Of a stretch of 64,000 bases of DNA, positions 17,168 to 26,292 are shown one piece after another (positions within the stretch are counted from its first letter, which is position 1; the number at the start of each line of letters is the position of its first letter). A program made the position numbers and the translations under genes. The notes under the pieces are model-generated. The model saw only the letters and a list, made by a program, of their open reading frames with translations. It searched no databases and was not told where the DNA came from. Source of the stretch: CBDBND01 sp965262665 (GTDB taxonomy: Bacteria > Pseudomonadota > Alphaproteobacteria > Rhodospirillales > Rhodospirillaceae); the NCBI GenBank assembly GCA_965262665.1, contig CBDHFR010000004.1, forward strand, positions 3,782,001 through 3,846,000. The letters are read 5' to 3'.

Positions 17168-17243
17168 GACGTTGCTCCCAAAATCCTGTCCCTCTAGGTC
17201 GGTCTTTAATTTACCGTCTGGTCCGGATTTTGGGAGCAACGTC
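17168..17243. repeat. 76-bp unit bounded by perfect 19-bp inverted repeats
   Basis: GACGTTGCTCCCAAAATCC at 17168-17186 is the exact reverse complement of the sequence at 17225-17243. The 38 bases between hold no gene. The unit separates two truncated genes, the monooxygenase-like remnant and the LysR remnant, that point away from it. It could be a very small inverted-repeat element, two transposon ends left after a deletion, or a recombination scar. Confidence 0.7.
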
Positions 17244-17731
17244 AGAGACTGTTCCGTCCCGAGCAACCCGATTTGATCGCACGCAAGATCGGTACGGTAT
17301 CTATGGGGATGTATGGCTCAACGGACTACTTCTCTCAGTATGGCCGCCCCGAAAAGATAACTGACTTAAAAATGCACAGACATGTGGGTTTTGATGAAAC
17401 TATGACTCAACGGGCCGACGTTCAACGGCTCGAACGCAGGTTCAAGCTGGAGAATATCGTTCATCGCTCCAATAGCTTTGTCGGCCATCTGGAAGCGGCA
17501 ACGGCCGGCATAGGTCTCGCCAGGACCGACTGCTTTCTAGGAGAATCCGTGCCCAACTTGGAACGCGTTTTGTCCAATCAGCTTTTCCACGATATGGAAG
17601 TTTGGCTGGTAACCCACGCCGAGATCGGACGCTCAGCCCGCATTCGTGCGTTGTTCGACCACATTGCAGAAACGTTTCAAAACGACCACAACCTATTTAC
17701 TGGAAAAGGCGGCACTGCCAAAGCGGCTTAA
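17244..17731 (+). pseudogene. LysR-family regulator, 3' remnant (ligand-binding domain only)
   Basis: The frame reads RLFRPEQPDLIARKIGTVSM then GMYGSTDYFSQYGRPEKITD and AATAGIGLARTDCFLGESVP, the second half of a LysR-type effector-binding domain. It ends with a normal C-terminus (MEVWLVTHAEIGRSARIRAL). The helix-turn-helix and first half are missing; the sequence is cut at the inverted repeat ending at 17243. A TTG at 17273 could start a short product of 152 residues but it could not bind DNA. It converges on cobT with a 15-bp gap. Confidence 0.8.
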
Positions 17732-17746
17732 GTATTGGATCGCGTC

Positions 17747-19672
17747 TCAAAAAACGATGGATGACGCTGCAGCCTGAGCGCCGTCATCTTCATCGAACAG
17801 ATCTGTCAGTTGCGCCATTACTGCGCCACCCAATTCATCCACATCCATCAATGTTACGGCCCGGCGGTAATACCGGGTGACATCATGGCCGATGCCGATG
17901 GCAAGCAGCTGAACATGAGATCGGGTTTCGATAGACCGAATGACATCACGGAGATGCCGCTCCAAGTAATTGCCCGGATTGACCGACAACGTTGAGTCAT
18001 CCACCGGCGCTCCATCGGAAATCACCATCAAAATACGCCTGGCTTCGGCCCTTGCCACGAGACGACTGTGTGCCCAAGCGAGGGCTTCGCCGTCGATGTT
18101 TTCTTTGACGATTCCCTCCCGCAGCATTAGGCCGAGGTTCTTCCGTGCCCGCCGCCACGGGGTGTCCGCGGATTTGTATATAATGTGACGCAAGTCATTG
18201 AGCCGGCCAGGCTGAGTCGGTTTGCCGCCATCAACCCACTGTTTGCGGGCCTGTCCACCTTTCCACTGGCTGGTGGTGAAGCCCAGAATCTCAACTTTGA
18301 CACCGCATCGCTCTAACGTGCGTGCCAGTATATCGGCGCTCATGGCCGCTATGGTGATCGGGCGTCCGCGCATGGATCCCGAATTGTCGATCAGCAAGGT
18401 AACGGCCGTATCGCGGAATTCGGTTTCTTTTTCCCGCTTGAAGGACAGGGAATGCATGGGGTTGGCGACAACGCGCGCCAATCGGCTGGTATCCAGTAGA
18501 CCTTCTTCCAGATCAAACTCCCAACTGCGCACTTGTTGCGCCATCAGTTTGCGCTGTAATCGGTTGGCCAAGCGGGACACCACGCCCTGCATATGGGCCA
18601 GCTGGCGGTCCAACTGAACCCGTAGACGGGTCAGTTCCTCCGGATCACACAGATTAGCCGCATCCTCGATTTGATCGAATTCGGTGGTGAACACCCGATA
18701 GCGATCTTCCTGAGCGCCACGGTTATGGCCCATCTGTGGCCGCGGCTGTTGTCCATCGTTGCCGGGGTCTTCCGCAGATTCCATGGCAAAGGGAACAGAG
18801 TTCTCTTCATCCGTATCGGAGGGTTGTATATCGTCGTCTGCCGCACCGGAGTCCGGCTCCATGTCGCCGCTGTCTGGTTCGGTTTCCTGCTCTCCTTCCG
18901 ATTCTTCCTCGTCGCTTTCCGTGCTGGAGTCGGACTCTTCGTCGGTGTCTGGGCTTTCATCCTCGCTGAGGTCCCGGCCGCCGTCATCCTTTTCCAGATC
19001 GAGCACCTCGATCATCTCCCGTAAAATATTGGAATAGGTCTTTTGATCGTTGAGGGATTCCGTCAAACGGTCCAGATACGGTCCGAGTACATCTCCAAAG
19101 GCCTGTTCAGCCACGTCTAAAACGTGGTCACCGGCCTTGCCCAAATCCACAGCGCCACAGCGGGAATGAATCAATACCTTTAGAGCATCGGGCACCTGAA
19201 TTTGTGTCGAAGCCCGAGCCATCTGATAGCCTTCCAAGGCCAAGCGCTGTTCCAATGCCCGTGACAAATTTGAGGAAACGCCGGCAAAATCCCGCGCCCC
19301 TAAAACCTCAACCCTGGTTTGTTCCATGGTGTTGTAGGCGTCGATGGCATCTTTACCGTGCGGCATTCGACGCTGATGGACTTTGTTCGAATGGTGCCTC
19401 AAACGCATGGCACTGGCGTCGGCTGAGCCACGCAAACGCACAACGTTTTCCTTGGTTAACTTTGCCGGCGGCAGCGGTAGGCGGACATTGTGTCCCTGGC
19501 TGCCCCCCTTCTGGTTGGTCGCGATAGGCGAATAAGACACCGTTGTTGTAGTGTCACCTGATAGCGCCCTCACGGCAGCCGTCGTGGCGGTCTTAAAAGC
19601 TTCAACCCGGATCGGTCCGCGTTCCTGACCGGCCGGTTTTTGCCTCTTTTCAGATGAGGGGCGCGGCGGCAT
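17747..19672 (-). CDS. cobT: Aerobic cobaltochelatase subunit CobT
   Basis: Starting at ATG 19672 (MPPRPSSEKRQKPAGQ) the protein has 641 residues, normal for CobT. The N-terminal half is helical, the middle is a long acidic Glu/Asp/Ser linker, and the C-terminal domain is a von Willebrand A type with the metal-ion site DNSGSMRG. Family knowledge: CobT works with the AAA protein CobS and the large subunit CobN to insert cobalt into hydrogenobyrinic acid diamide in aerobic cobalamin synthesis. cobS lies 14 bp upstream. cobN is not in the window. Confidence 0.95.
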   Translation of the reverse strand: MPPRPSSEKRQKPAGQERGPIRVEAFKTATTAAVRALSGDTTTTVSYSPIATNQKGGSQGHNVRLPLPPAKLTKENVVRLRGSADASAMRLRHHSNKVHQRRMPHGKDAIDAYNTMEQTRVEVLGARDFAGVSSNLSRALEQRLALEGYQMARASTQIQVPDALKVLIHSRCGAVDLGKAGDHVLDVAEQAFGDVLGPYLDRLTESLNDQKTYSNILREMIEVLDLEKDDGGRDLSEDESPDTDEESDSSTESDEEESEGEQETEPDSGDMEPDSGAADDDIQPSDTDEENSVPFAMESAEDPGNDGQQPRPQMGHNRGAQEDRYRVFTTEFDQIEDAANLCDPEELTRLRVQLDRQLAHMQGVVSRLANRLQRKLMAQQVRSWEFDLEEGLLDTSRLARVVANPMHSLSFKREKETEFRDTAVTLLIDNSGSMRGRPITIAAMSADILARTLERCGVKVEILGFTTSQWKGGQARKQWVDGGKPTQPGRLNDLRHIIYKSADTPWRRARKNLGLMLREGIVKENIDGEALAWAHSRLVARAEARRILMVISDGAPVDDSTLSVNPGNYLERHLRDVIRSIETRSHVQLLAIGIGHDVTRYYRRAVTLMDVDELGGAVMAQLTDLFDEDDGAQAAASSIVF

Positions 19673-19686
19673 GGCCGGGCGTCGCG

Positions 19687-20670
19687 TTAAGCGACGGCCT
19701 GGGCGACAGAATCGGGGAGCTCTTCGCCAAAGCAGCGTTGATAGTATTCGGCCACGACCGGGCGTTCCGTCTCGTCGCACTTGTTGAGAAATGTCACCCG
19801 GAAGGCATAGGAAATATCATCGAAGATCTCGGTATTTTCCGCCCATGTGATCACCGTGCGTGGCGACATGACCGTGGAAATATCGCCGGCCATAAACCCT
19901 GCGCGCGACAGGTCAGCAACCCGCACCATGGCTGACAACGTCTCCCGCCCTTCGTCGGTATCGTAATTGGGCACCTTGGCGAGAACGATCTCCGTTTCCG
20001 CATCATGCTCAAGGTAGTTCAGGGTTGCGACGATGTTCCAGCGGTCCATTTGACCCTGATTGATTTGCTGCGTGCCATGATACAGACCCGTCGTATCACC
20101 CAGACCGACCGTGTTCGTAGTTGAAAATAAACGGAAACCAGGGTGAGGGCGGATGACTTTGTTTTGATCCAATAAGGTTAAGCGTCCTTCAACCTCTAAC
20201 ACCCGTTGGATGACGAACATGACATCCGGACGCCCGGCATCGTATTCGTCAAACACCAAAGCGATGGGATTCTGTATCGCCCATGGCAAAATCCCTTCCC
20301 GGAACTCGGTGACTTGAACTCCCTCGCGCAGCACGATGGCGTCCTTGCCCACCAGATCAATCCGGCTGATATGGCTATCCAGATTAACCCGCAAGCACGG
20401 CCAGTTCAGTCGTGCAGCCACTTGCTCAATATGGGTGGATTTCCCTGTGCCGTGATACCCCTGAATCATCACACGCCGATTGAAGCCAAACCCGGCCAGG
20501 ATGGCCAATGTGGTGTCGGGATCTAGCCGGTAAGCCGTGTCAATATCGGGTACGTGTTCACCGGGCGCACTAAACGCGGGCACGGTCATCGCGGCGTCGA
20601 GGCCGAAGACCTCCTTAACGCTGACCGTGGTATCGGGAATGCTCATGATTTGTTCGCTGTCGGGCGCCAT
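19687..20670 (-). CDS. cobS: Aerobic cobaltochelatase subunit CobS (AAA+ ATPase)
   Basis: This 327-residue MoxR-like AAA+ ATPase has Walker A GYHGTGKST near residue 94 and Walker B in ALVFDEYDAGRPDV, with sensor-like FSTTNTVGLGD. Family knowledge: it provides ATP hydrolysis to the CobNST complex that inserts cobalt into the corrin ring. ATG 20670 is preceded by AAGGAAGG, an excellent ribosome site, so I keep the longer N-terminus. It is followed by cobT after 14 bp. In many alphaproteobacteria a J-domain gene and bolA are the immediate neighbours; here a dehydrogenase-like gene lies between. Confidence 0.96.
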   Translation of the reverse strand: MAPDSEQIMSIPDTTVSVKEVFGLDAAMTVPAFSAPGEHVPDIDTAYRLDPDTTLAILAGFGFNRRVMIQGYHGTGKSTHIEQVAARLNWPCLRVNLDSHISRIDLVGKDAIVLREGVQVTEFREGILPWAIQNPIALVFDEYDAGRPDVMFVIQRVLEVEGRLTLLDQNKVIRPHPGFRLFSTTNTVGLGDTTGLYHGTQQINQGQMDRWNIVATLNYLEHDAETEIVLAKVPNYDTDEGRETLSAMVRVADLSRAGFMAGDISTVMSPRTVITWAENTEIFDDISYAFRVTFLNKCDETERPVVAEYYQRCFGEELPDSVAQAVA

Positions 20671-20743
20671 CTAACCTTCCTTGGGTGTGGCCCGGGTTAT
20701 ACCCCGAGCGCCAGGGCCATTGTAAGCCCTGGAAATCGTCCTT

Positions 20744-21535
20744 TTAGCCGATGCCCTTGGTCCAGCCACCATCGGCTGTAAGGCAGGCTCCGGTCATGTT
20801 GGCGGCCCGCTCGGAGGCTAGAAAAGCGGCCAGACGGCCAATTTCTTCGGGTTCGGCCAGCCGATCCATGGGAATTTGGTCCGTATAGTCGTGTTCAACC
20901 TCGCTCACGGAGCGGCCGCTGCTATCTGCCAGGCGTCCCATCAAGGTGGTCCAGCGTTCAGTGCGGGTGGGGCCTGGATTAAGGGCGTTGATCACGATGT
21001 TGTGTGGCGCCACATCTTCTGCGAGACCCCGCGTTATGGCCAATAAAGCCGCATTGGCGGAAGCGCCAGGTAGGAGCCGCGGGGACGGCTGCATACCTGT
21101 ATTGCCGACAATGTTAACAATCCGGCCTCCACCGTGGTCCATCATCACAGGAATGACCGCTCGCATCATGCGTACGGTCCCCATGAGTTTTAGCTCTAGG
21201 CTTTCCTGCCAAACCGTATCCGGTATTTCCCAAAATACGCCGCCCTGAGACGCACCAGCGGAATTCACCAGTACGTCGACGCGACCAAACTCTTTCACAC
21301 ACTGGTCTACAACAGCGTCGGCCGCTCCGCTTTCGCTCAAGTCCGCCGATATGGCAATCGCCTTGGTGCCGTGATTGGCCGTAATCTGATCTACTTTTTG
21401 GTTAAGAGCATGCTGGTCGCGGGCAGAGAGAGCAAGCCCTGCGCCTTCTTGCGCCAAGGCGACCGCTGTGGCCGCACCCAGACCACGGCTGGCGCCGGTA
21501 ACCAAAGCGATCTTGTTTTTAAGGAGTAGATCCAT
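20744..21535 (-). CDS. Short-chain dehydrogenase-fold protein without the catalytic triad
   Basis: The 263-residue protein has the SDR cofactor motif TGASRGLG near residue 14 and the NSAG motif near residue 91, so NAD(P) binding is likely. The usual active-site Ser, Tyr and Lys are missing: the serine region reads IVNIVGNTG, and where YxxxK is expected it reads GASANAAL. The C-terminus (ANMTGACLTADGGW) is normal. Family knowledge: some SDR subfamilies share this GAxxNAAL pattern, and their reaction is uncertain. It is inserted between cobS and the J-domain gene, in the same direction. Confidence 0.88.
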   Translation of the reverse strand: MDLLLKNKIALVTGASRGLGAATAVALAQEGAGLALSARDQHALNQKVDQITANHGTKAIAISADLSESGAADAVVDQCVKEFGRVDVLVNSAGASQGGVFWEIPDTVWQESLELKLMGTVRMMRAVIPVMMDHGGGRIVNIVGNTGMQPSPRLLPGASANAALLAITRGLAEDVAPHNIVINALNPGPTRTERWTTLMGRLADSSGRSVSEVEHDYTDQIPMDRLAEPEEIGRLAAFLASERAANMTGACLTADGGWTKGIG

Positions 21536-21579
21536 CTGTTAGAGGTCTGCTTTGTCCACCGACGAAAGGCGCCGATCAT

Positions 21580-22161
21580 TTACTTCGCAAACGCTGCCAA
21601 GAGCGTTTGGTACGCAGCGTTAATCGCCTTCATCTTGTTCTCTGCGTCTTCTGCGCCCCCATTGGCATCCGGATGATGACGTTTGACCAATTCCTTATAT
21701 CTGGACTTCAAGTCTGACACTGTCGTCAAACCGGTTAAGCCAAGCTCTCTAAGAGCCTGAGTCCCGCTGCTATCAACATTGCTGTCACCGGTGTGAGAGT
21801 TATGTTTTTGATCCGTACCTTCTCTGAAAACTTCAAAGGGATCATAAACGCCATGCCACGGCCGGCCGGGTGTATGGCGAGTCCCCAATTTCCATGTCGG
21901 CCGGTCCCACGTCGCCGCGCTGCGAAATTCTTGTTCCATTTCGTCAGCGTCCATTCCCTCATGAAAATTCCATTGCGCGTTGTAGGCCCGCACGTGGTCC
22001 AAACAGAATACGTAGTATTCTGACAAAGACTTGTCAGTTGGTGCGTGATAGGTGCCGGCTTCCAAACAACCATCCCACTGACATCGCCGTTCGGCGCCGT
22101 CACCGGCCGGTTGTGCACCAGGGAAGGTTTCACGGTTTTCTGAGGCGCGAGTCATACCCAT
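21580..22161 (-). CDS. J-domain protein of the alphaproteobacterial bolA-cobS neighbourhood
   Basis: The 193-residue protein has a C-terminal J domain (about residues 130-190) with the Hsp70-stimulating HPD motif in KELVKRHHPDANGG. The N-terminal half has a possible metal site (CQWDGCLEAGTYHAP and FCLDHVRAYNAQWNF), a pattern seen in this subfamily. Family knowledge: J-proteins activate DnaK ATPase. It lacks the glycine-rich and zinc domains of DnaJ proper. It is divergent from bolA with about 105 bp between them, which must hold both promoters. Confidence 0.9.
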   Translation of the reverse strand: MGMTRASENRETFPGAQPAGDGAERRCQWDGCLEAGTYHAPTDKSLSEYYVFCLDHVRAYNAQWNFHEGMDADEMEQEFRSAATWDRPTWKLGTRHTPGRPWHGVYDPFEVFREGTDQKHNSHTGDSNVDSSGTQALRELGLTGLTTVSDLKSRYKELVKRHHPDANGGAEDAENKMKAINAAYQTLLAAFAK

Positions 22162-22266
22162 AGTATCCAGGGCCGGTTTAGTCAGAGCAATCTTGCTTCT
22201 TACAATGAAGTGTGCTTGCTCTGAACCGCGTTAACCATTGGATGCTGCGACAGAAAGCCGTAATTC

Positions 22267-22575
22267 ATGTCTGATTATCACAGACGCATCGAACAAAAGC
22301 TCACCGACGCGCTTTCTCCTATGCGACTTGCTATTGAGGACGAGTCTCACCGTCACGCGGGTCATGCAGGCGCTCACCCCGACGGTGGCGGCCAAACCCA
22401 TTTCAATGTGGAAATAGTTTCCAATGCTTTTAAGGGAGAAAGCCGGGTGGCCCGGCAGCGGCGGGTTTATGAAATACTGGAGAGCGAGTTAAAGGAGCGG
22501 GTTCACGCGTTGTCGCTCGTCACATTGACGCCTGACGAGGATGATCAAAAACGTCAACGGACACGAAAAGATTGA
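22267..22575 (+). CDS. bolA: BolA-family protein
   Basis: This 102-residue protein has the BolA core: a His-rich loop (ESHRHAGHAGAHPDGGGQTH, twenty residues) and FNVEIVSNAFKGESRVARQR, with the FKG and RHR-like positions intact. Family knowledge: BolA proteins pair with monothiol glutaredoxins and bind Fe-S clusters, and some regulate transcription. The basic C-terminal tail is a little longer than usual. It ends 2 bp from the stop of the convergent DUF2889 gene. Confidence 0.93.
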   Translation: MSDYHRRIEQKLTDALSPMRLAIEDESHRHAGHAGAHPDGGGQTHFNVEIVSNAFKGESRVARQRRVYEILESELKERVHALSLVTLTPDEDDQKRQRTRKD

Positions 22576-22577
22576 CG

Positions 22578-23138
22578 TTAGTCACCAACGTAATGTTCAG
22601 GAAATTCTCTTTTCACAATGGCACCATCGCTGGCCCAAGCATGGCACGTATCGAGAACGGGGGGTTTGCGAATGGCGCCCGACTTTAACGCCGCGCTAAG
22701 TTGTCCCATGCGCCGTCCAACCATGGTCTGAAATGCGGTTGTCGCCACTGGTTTGACCAGTTCCACCAAATGGGTGCAGCCGTGCACACCCCCCAATCTT
22801 TCCTGGACCTTTTTGGTCAGGCCTTGTGAGATTCTCAAGCCAATGAGTTTTTTGAAGTTAGGCGTGATGTCGCCGCATAAAGTGAACGGGCTGAAATCCG
22901 TTACAGCGACACAGTCCCGAATAGTCATCGTTTCGTCGACCGTTATCCTCAGTCCCATACCATGCAACGCTTCGCCCGCTTTGATCTCTTTTCTGTCTTT
23001 GTTGGGAAAATTATAGGTCTTTGTATCGGTCAGCCAGCCGTCTACATCCCACAGTCCATCGGATCTTTGATAGCCGCGGCATTCGATGACGCGGGTATGT
23101 AGAAGTTCGCGTTCTTCAGCGGGGACAGGTAAGGGCAT
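22578..23138 (-). CDS. DUF2889 protein
   Basis: The 186-residue protein matches the DUF2889 pattern: an N-terminal HTRVIECRGYQRSDGLWDVD stretch, then DTKTYNFPNKDR, and a C-terminal GVHGCTHLVELVKPVATTAF motif with Cys and His residues that could bind metal. Members occur widely in proteobacteria but no reaction is established. There is no signal peptide or membrane segment, so it is probably cytosolic. Confidence 0.85.
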   Translation of the reverse strand: MPLPVPAEERELLHTRVIECRGYQRSDGLWDVDGWLTDTKTYNFPNKDRKEIKAGEALHGMGLRITVDETMTIRDCVAVTDFSPFTLCGDITPNFKKLIGLRISQGLTKKVQERLGGVHGCTHLVELVKPVATTAFQTMVGRRMGQLSAALKSGAIRKPPVLDTCHAWASDGAIVKREFPEHYVGD

Positions 23139-23251
23139 GGGGCCTCAACAGTGTGCTTTGCGATTGCAACACTCCTAACGGACTATCCCTTAAAGGCAAA
23201 GACCTTTGGCAAGATAGCGCCCATGCGCGCTATGCATGCCTCGGATCGAAG

Positions 23252-23698
23252 TTAACCCGTGCCGTAGTTCTCGCCGTAAATAAAGGCGTTGCGGTCTTTG
23301 AGGTCTTCCTCGAGTTCCAAATTGTAAATTGCATAAAGGTCTCGCACCGAGACCATGCCGACAATCTTGTCGCCATCGGTCACCGGCAGATGCCGGTAAT
23401 TGCGTTCCTTCATCATGTTGATTGCTTGGGATGCTGTGTCATCCGGATGCAACGTATCCGGATTGGCCGTCATGATGTCTTTGACTGTGGCTTTGTCGGG
23501 GTCAACTTCGGCCGCGACCACCCGGGTGGTAATATCACGTTCAGTGATGATTCCGATTAACACGTCGTTCTCCGTTACCATGACAGCGGCAATTTTATTG
23601 TCGCGCATCATTTTTGCGGCATGACGGGCTGTGTCACTCAGACTGACAGTATAGAGGGTTTGATCATTGATTACGTCGGGGACGATTTTTCGCATCAT
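23252..23698 (-). CDS. Protein with two CBS domains
   Basis: The 148-residue protein consists of a CBS pair. The first includes VMVTENDVLIGIITERDITT and the second includes NYRHLPVTDGDKIVGMVSVRD, each ending in the usual G-x-x-T/S-x-x-D. Family knowledge: CBS pairs bind adenosine nucleotides such as AMP or ATP and regulate partner proteins. No catalytic domain is attached. It is 71 bp downstream of the CorC-like gene in the same direction, so cotranscription is possible. Confidence 0.9.
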   Translation of the reverse strand: MMRKIVPDVINDQTLYTVSLSDTARHAAKMMRDNKIAAVMVTENDVLIGIITERDITTRVVAAEVDPDKATVKDIMTANPDTLHPDDTASQAINMMKERNYRHLPVTDGDKIVGMVSVRDLYAIYNLELEEDLKDRNAFIYGENYGTG

Positions 23699-23769
23699 GG
23701 TAGTGCCCCTTGTTTTATTCTCAATTTCCGGTGTCTAGGGCAAATTTTCGCGCCTTCTTGGCCCAGCGG

Positions 23770-25104
23770 TCAAGTCGGGGTCTGAGCCGTGTTCGTTTCC
23801 TCGGAGCCCGTCAGAATCTCTTTGGGGCGGTTATCAGCGTCAGTTTTTGGCGGAGTTACGCGCAATTGGATGATTTGGTTGCGGTGACGACGGAGAATCT
23901 CGAAGCGAAATCCATGAAAGGTAAAAACCTGTCCAGGGGTCGGGATTGAGCGAGATTCGTTCATCACCAAGCCCGCAATGGTTGCAGCTTCTTCGTCGGG
24001 TAGATCCCATTCAAATTCCCGGTTGAGATCACGCAGGGTGACTGAACCGTCAACCAGATAGCTGCCGCCCCGCTGCGGCCTGACACCGCTGACGGTTACA
24101 TCATGCTCATCGTCGATTTCACCGACGATCTCTTCCAAGATATCTTCCAGGGTTACGATCCCCTGGACGTCGCCGTATTCGTCGACAACGATAGCAAAAT
24201 GCTCTCGGCGTTCACGGAAGGCATTGAGTTGATCCAAAAGCTTCGTGGTTTCAGGCACGAACCAGGGATCCGAACACACTTCCGAAATAATGATATCTTC
24301 GACGTTGCCCTTGGCTTGTTGCAGGGCACGGAGAAGTGCTTTCGTGTGTAACACGCCGACAATGTTCTCCGTGCTTTCGTGCCACAGAGGTATGCGTGTG
24401 TACGGACTTTCCGACAACTGTGCCAGAACGTCTTCGGCCGGAAGATCTGAATCGATTGTCTTGAGATTTTTACGATGAGTCATGATCTCGCCGACTTCGA
24501 CATCGTTCAAATCGAGCACGCTCCTGAGCATGGCGCGTTCATGTTTGACCTCTTCTTTTATCTCTGCTTCACCTGTGCGGTGGTCGATGACTCCACGGAG
24601 TTCCCAAAGTGTCTGTTGCGCCGTCATGACTCGTTGGTTACCGGCTCCAAGAAGCGTAAGCGCTGCATGAACGATGCCCTGAATGACGGCATTTATGGGT
24701 CGTAACAGCCAGGTCAGAAACTGCATAACCGGTGCCACGGCAAGTGCCATTTGGTTCGTGTGCAGCAATGCAAAAGTCTTGGGGAGGATTTCCGCAAAAA
24801 TCAGGACTAAGACCGTCATTATGGCGGTCGCGTAAACAACGCCAGACTCACCAAAAATATCAATCATCAGGCTTGTTGCGAGTGCGGAGGCCAAGACATT
24901 GACCAGATTATTGCCCAATAAAATTGTGGCGATGAGTCGTTCACGGTGTGCCAACAGATTGTTGACGCGCCCCGCCCGGAAATCACCGTCATTCTCTCTT
25001 TGATGCATATACGAACGAGACGTCGCGGTGAGGGCTGTTTCAGACCCTGAAAAAAAGGCTGATAACAGCAATAGAAAAAAGATAAATCCAGCAGTGAACA
25101 TCAT
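23770..25104 (-). CDS. HlyC/CorC-family membrane protein (CNNM-CBS-transporter-associated)
   Basis: The 444-residue protein has an N-terminal membrane domain (DUF21/CNNM) with about three or four helices (starting FTAGFIFFLLLLSAFFSGSE), a pair of CBS domains (SPYTRIPLWHESTENIVGVL and AIVVDEYGDVQGIVTLEDIL) and a C-terminal CorC_HlyC domain. Family knowledge: members are linked to magnesium or cobalt transport and salt tolerance. Gene order CorC-aroB-aroK on one strand is a familiar alphaproteobacterial arrangement; aroB ends 33 bp upstream. Confidence 0.93.
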   Translation of the reverse strand: MMFTAGFIFFLLLLSAFFSGSETALTATSRSYMHQRENDGDFRAGRVNNLLAHRERLIATILLGNNLVNVLASALATSLMIDIFGESGVVYATAIMTVLVLIFAEILPKTFALLHTNQMALAVAPVMQFLTWLLRPINAVIQGIVHAALTLLGAGNQRVMTAQQTLWELRGVIDHRTGEAEIKEEVKHERAMLRSVLDLNDVEVGEIMTHRKNLKTIDSDLPAEDVLAQLSESPYTRIPLWHESTENIVGVLHTKALLRALQQAKGNVEDIIISEVCSDPWFVPETTKLLDQLNAFRERREHFAIVVDEYGDVQGIVTLEDILEEIVGEIDDEHDVTVSGVRPQRGGSYLVDGSVTLRDLNREFEWDLPDEEAATIAGLVMNESRSIPTPGQVFTFHGFRFEILRRHRNQIIQLRVTPPKTDADNRPKEILTGSEETNTAQTPT

Positions 25105-25137
25105 TGTTCAATTGCTCCGGTTTGATCAGATTATGAT

Positions 25138-26262
25138 TTAAGCAGTGAGTGTGTCTTCGATTACGGACATGACATCAGCAACGGAAACATCTTGAGTCAG
25201 AAACGCTTGGCCAATGCCACGAACAAGTACGAACGCTAATTTTCCACTCTTCACCTTCTTGTCATGAGTCATGTGGTTCATGAGGACATTAACATCAAGC
25301 AAGCCTGGGTCCTTAGGCGGTGACGTCGTCAGCCCCATCGCTTCAAGATGGGTGCGGACACGTTGGGGGTCGTCAACAGGACACAAGCCGAGCCGCGCGG
25401 ATAGTTCAAATGCCATGACCATGCCGATGGCAACGGCCTCGCCATGTAATAGATGGCCAGTGTAACCCAACTCCGCTTCCAGGGCATGTGCAAAAGTATG
25501 ACCAAGATTAAGCAGTGCGCGCACACCACTTTCTCGTTCGTCCTCAGCGACAATTCGGGCTTTGGTAACACAACTCGTATGAATGGCATAAGATAGTGCC
25601 TGTGGGTCGCCTGCGAGTACGTCGGCACCATTGTCTTCAAGCCACTGCCAAAATGCAGCGTCTCCGAGCAACCCGTATTTGCATATTTCTGCATATCCAG
25701 CTCGTAACTCTCGGGCCTGTAACGTCTTTAACGTATCGATGTCTGTGATGACCGCTATTGGCTGGTGGAAACTGCCGACTAAATTTTTGCCATGTGCGGT
25801 GTTAATGCCCGTTTTACCACCCACGGAACTGTCAACTTGCGCCAGTAACGTGGTGGGTATCTGAATAAAGTTGATTCCACGCAGGACCACTGAAGCAGCA
25901 AACCCAGTCAAATCCCCAATCACGCCACCGCCAAGTGCAATGACTGTCGTTGACCGCTCAATATTGTTGCTCAAGAAGGTGCTTACTACTTTCTCGAGAT
26001 TTTCAAAATTTTTGGTGGTTTCGCCGGCTGGAAGAACAAGCGCTTCGGACTTTACATCGCTACTGGCCAACGCGGATTGTAATGGCTCCAAGTAGTACGG
26101 CGCCACGTTTTCATCGGTGACAATGAACGTGCCGGGTTGTCGCAATAACGGCGAGATTAAATTGCTCGATTGTTCTATCAGGCGAGAGCCGATGTGAATG
26201 GGATAACTTCGATCTCCCAGGTCAACGGTTAAGATCGAAGTAGAGTCAGATTTCGATTTCAT
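25138..26262 (-). CDS. aroB: 3-dehydroquinate synthase
   Basis: The 374-residue enzyme cyclises DAHP to 3-dehydroquinate, the second step of the shikimate pathway, using NAD and a divalent metal. Diagnostic motifs are IALGGGVIGDLTGFAASVV, QIPTTLLAQVDSSVGGKTGI, the metal-ligand Glu in RAGYAEICKYG, and the His ligands in LLNLGHTFAHALE and GHLLHGEAVAIGM. Length and motifs are normal. It is 30 bp after aroK, so the two consecutive-pathway genes form an operon. Confidence 0.97.
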   Translation of the reverse strand: MKSKSDSTSILTVDLGDRSYPIHIGSRLIEQSSNLISPLLRQPGTFIVTDENVAPYYLEPLQSALASSDVKSEALVLPAGETTKNFENLEKVVSTFLSNNIERSTTVIALGGGVIGDLTGFAASVVLRGINFIQIPTTLLAQVDSSVGGKTGINTAHGKNLVGSFHQPIAVITDIDTLKTLQARELRAGYAEICKYGLLGDAAFWQWLEDNGADVLAGDPQALSYAIHTSCVTKARIVAEDERESGVRALLNLGHTFAHALEAELGYTGHLLHGEAVAIGMVMAFELSARLGLCPVDDPQRVRTHLEAMGLTTSPPKDPGLLDVNVLMNHMTHDKKVKSGKLAFVLVRGIGQAFLTQDVSVADVMSVIEDTLTA

Positions 26263-26292
26263 TTTTGTGATCTATACAACCGCCACACCGGC

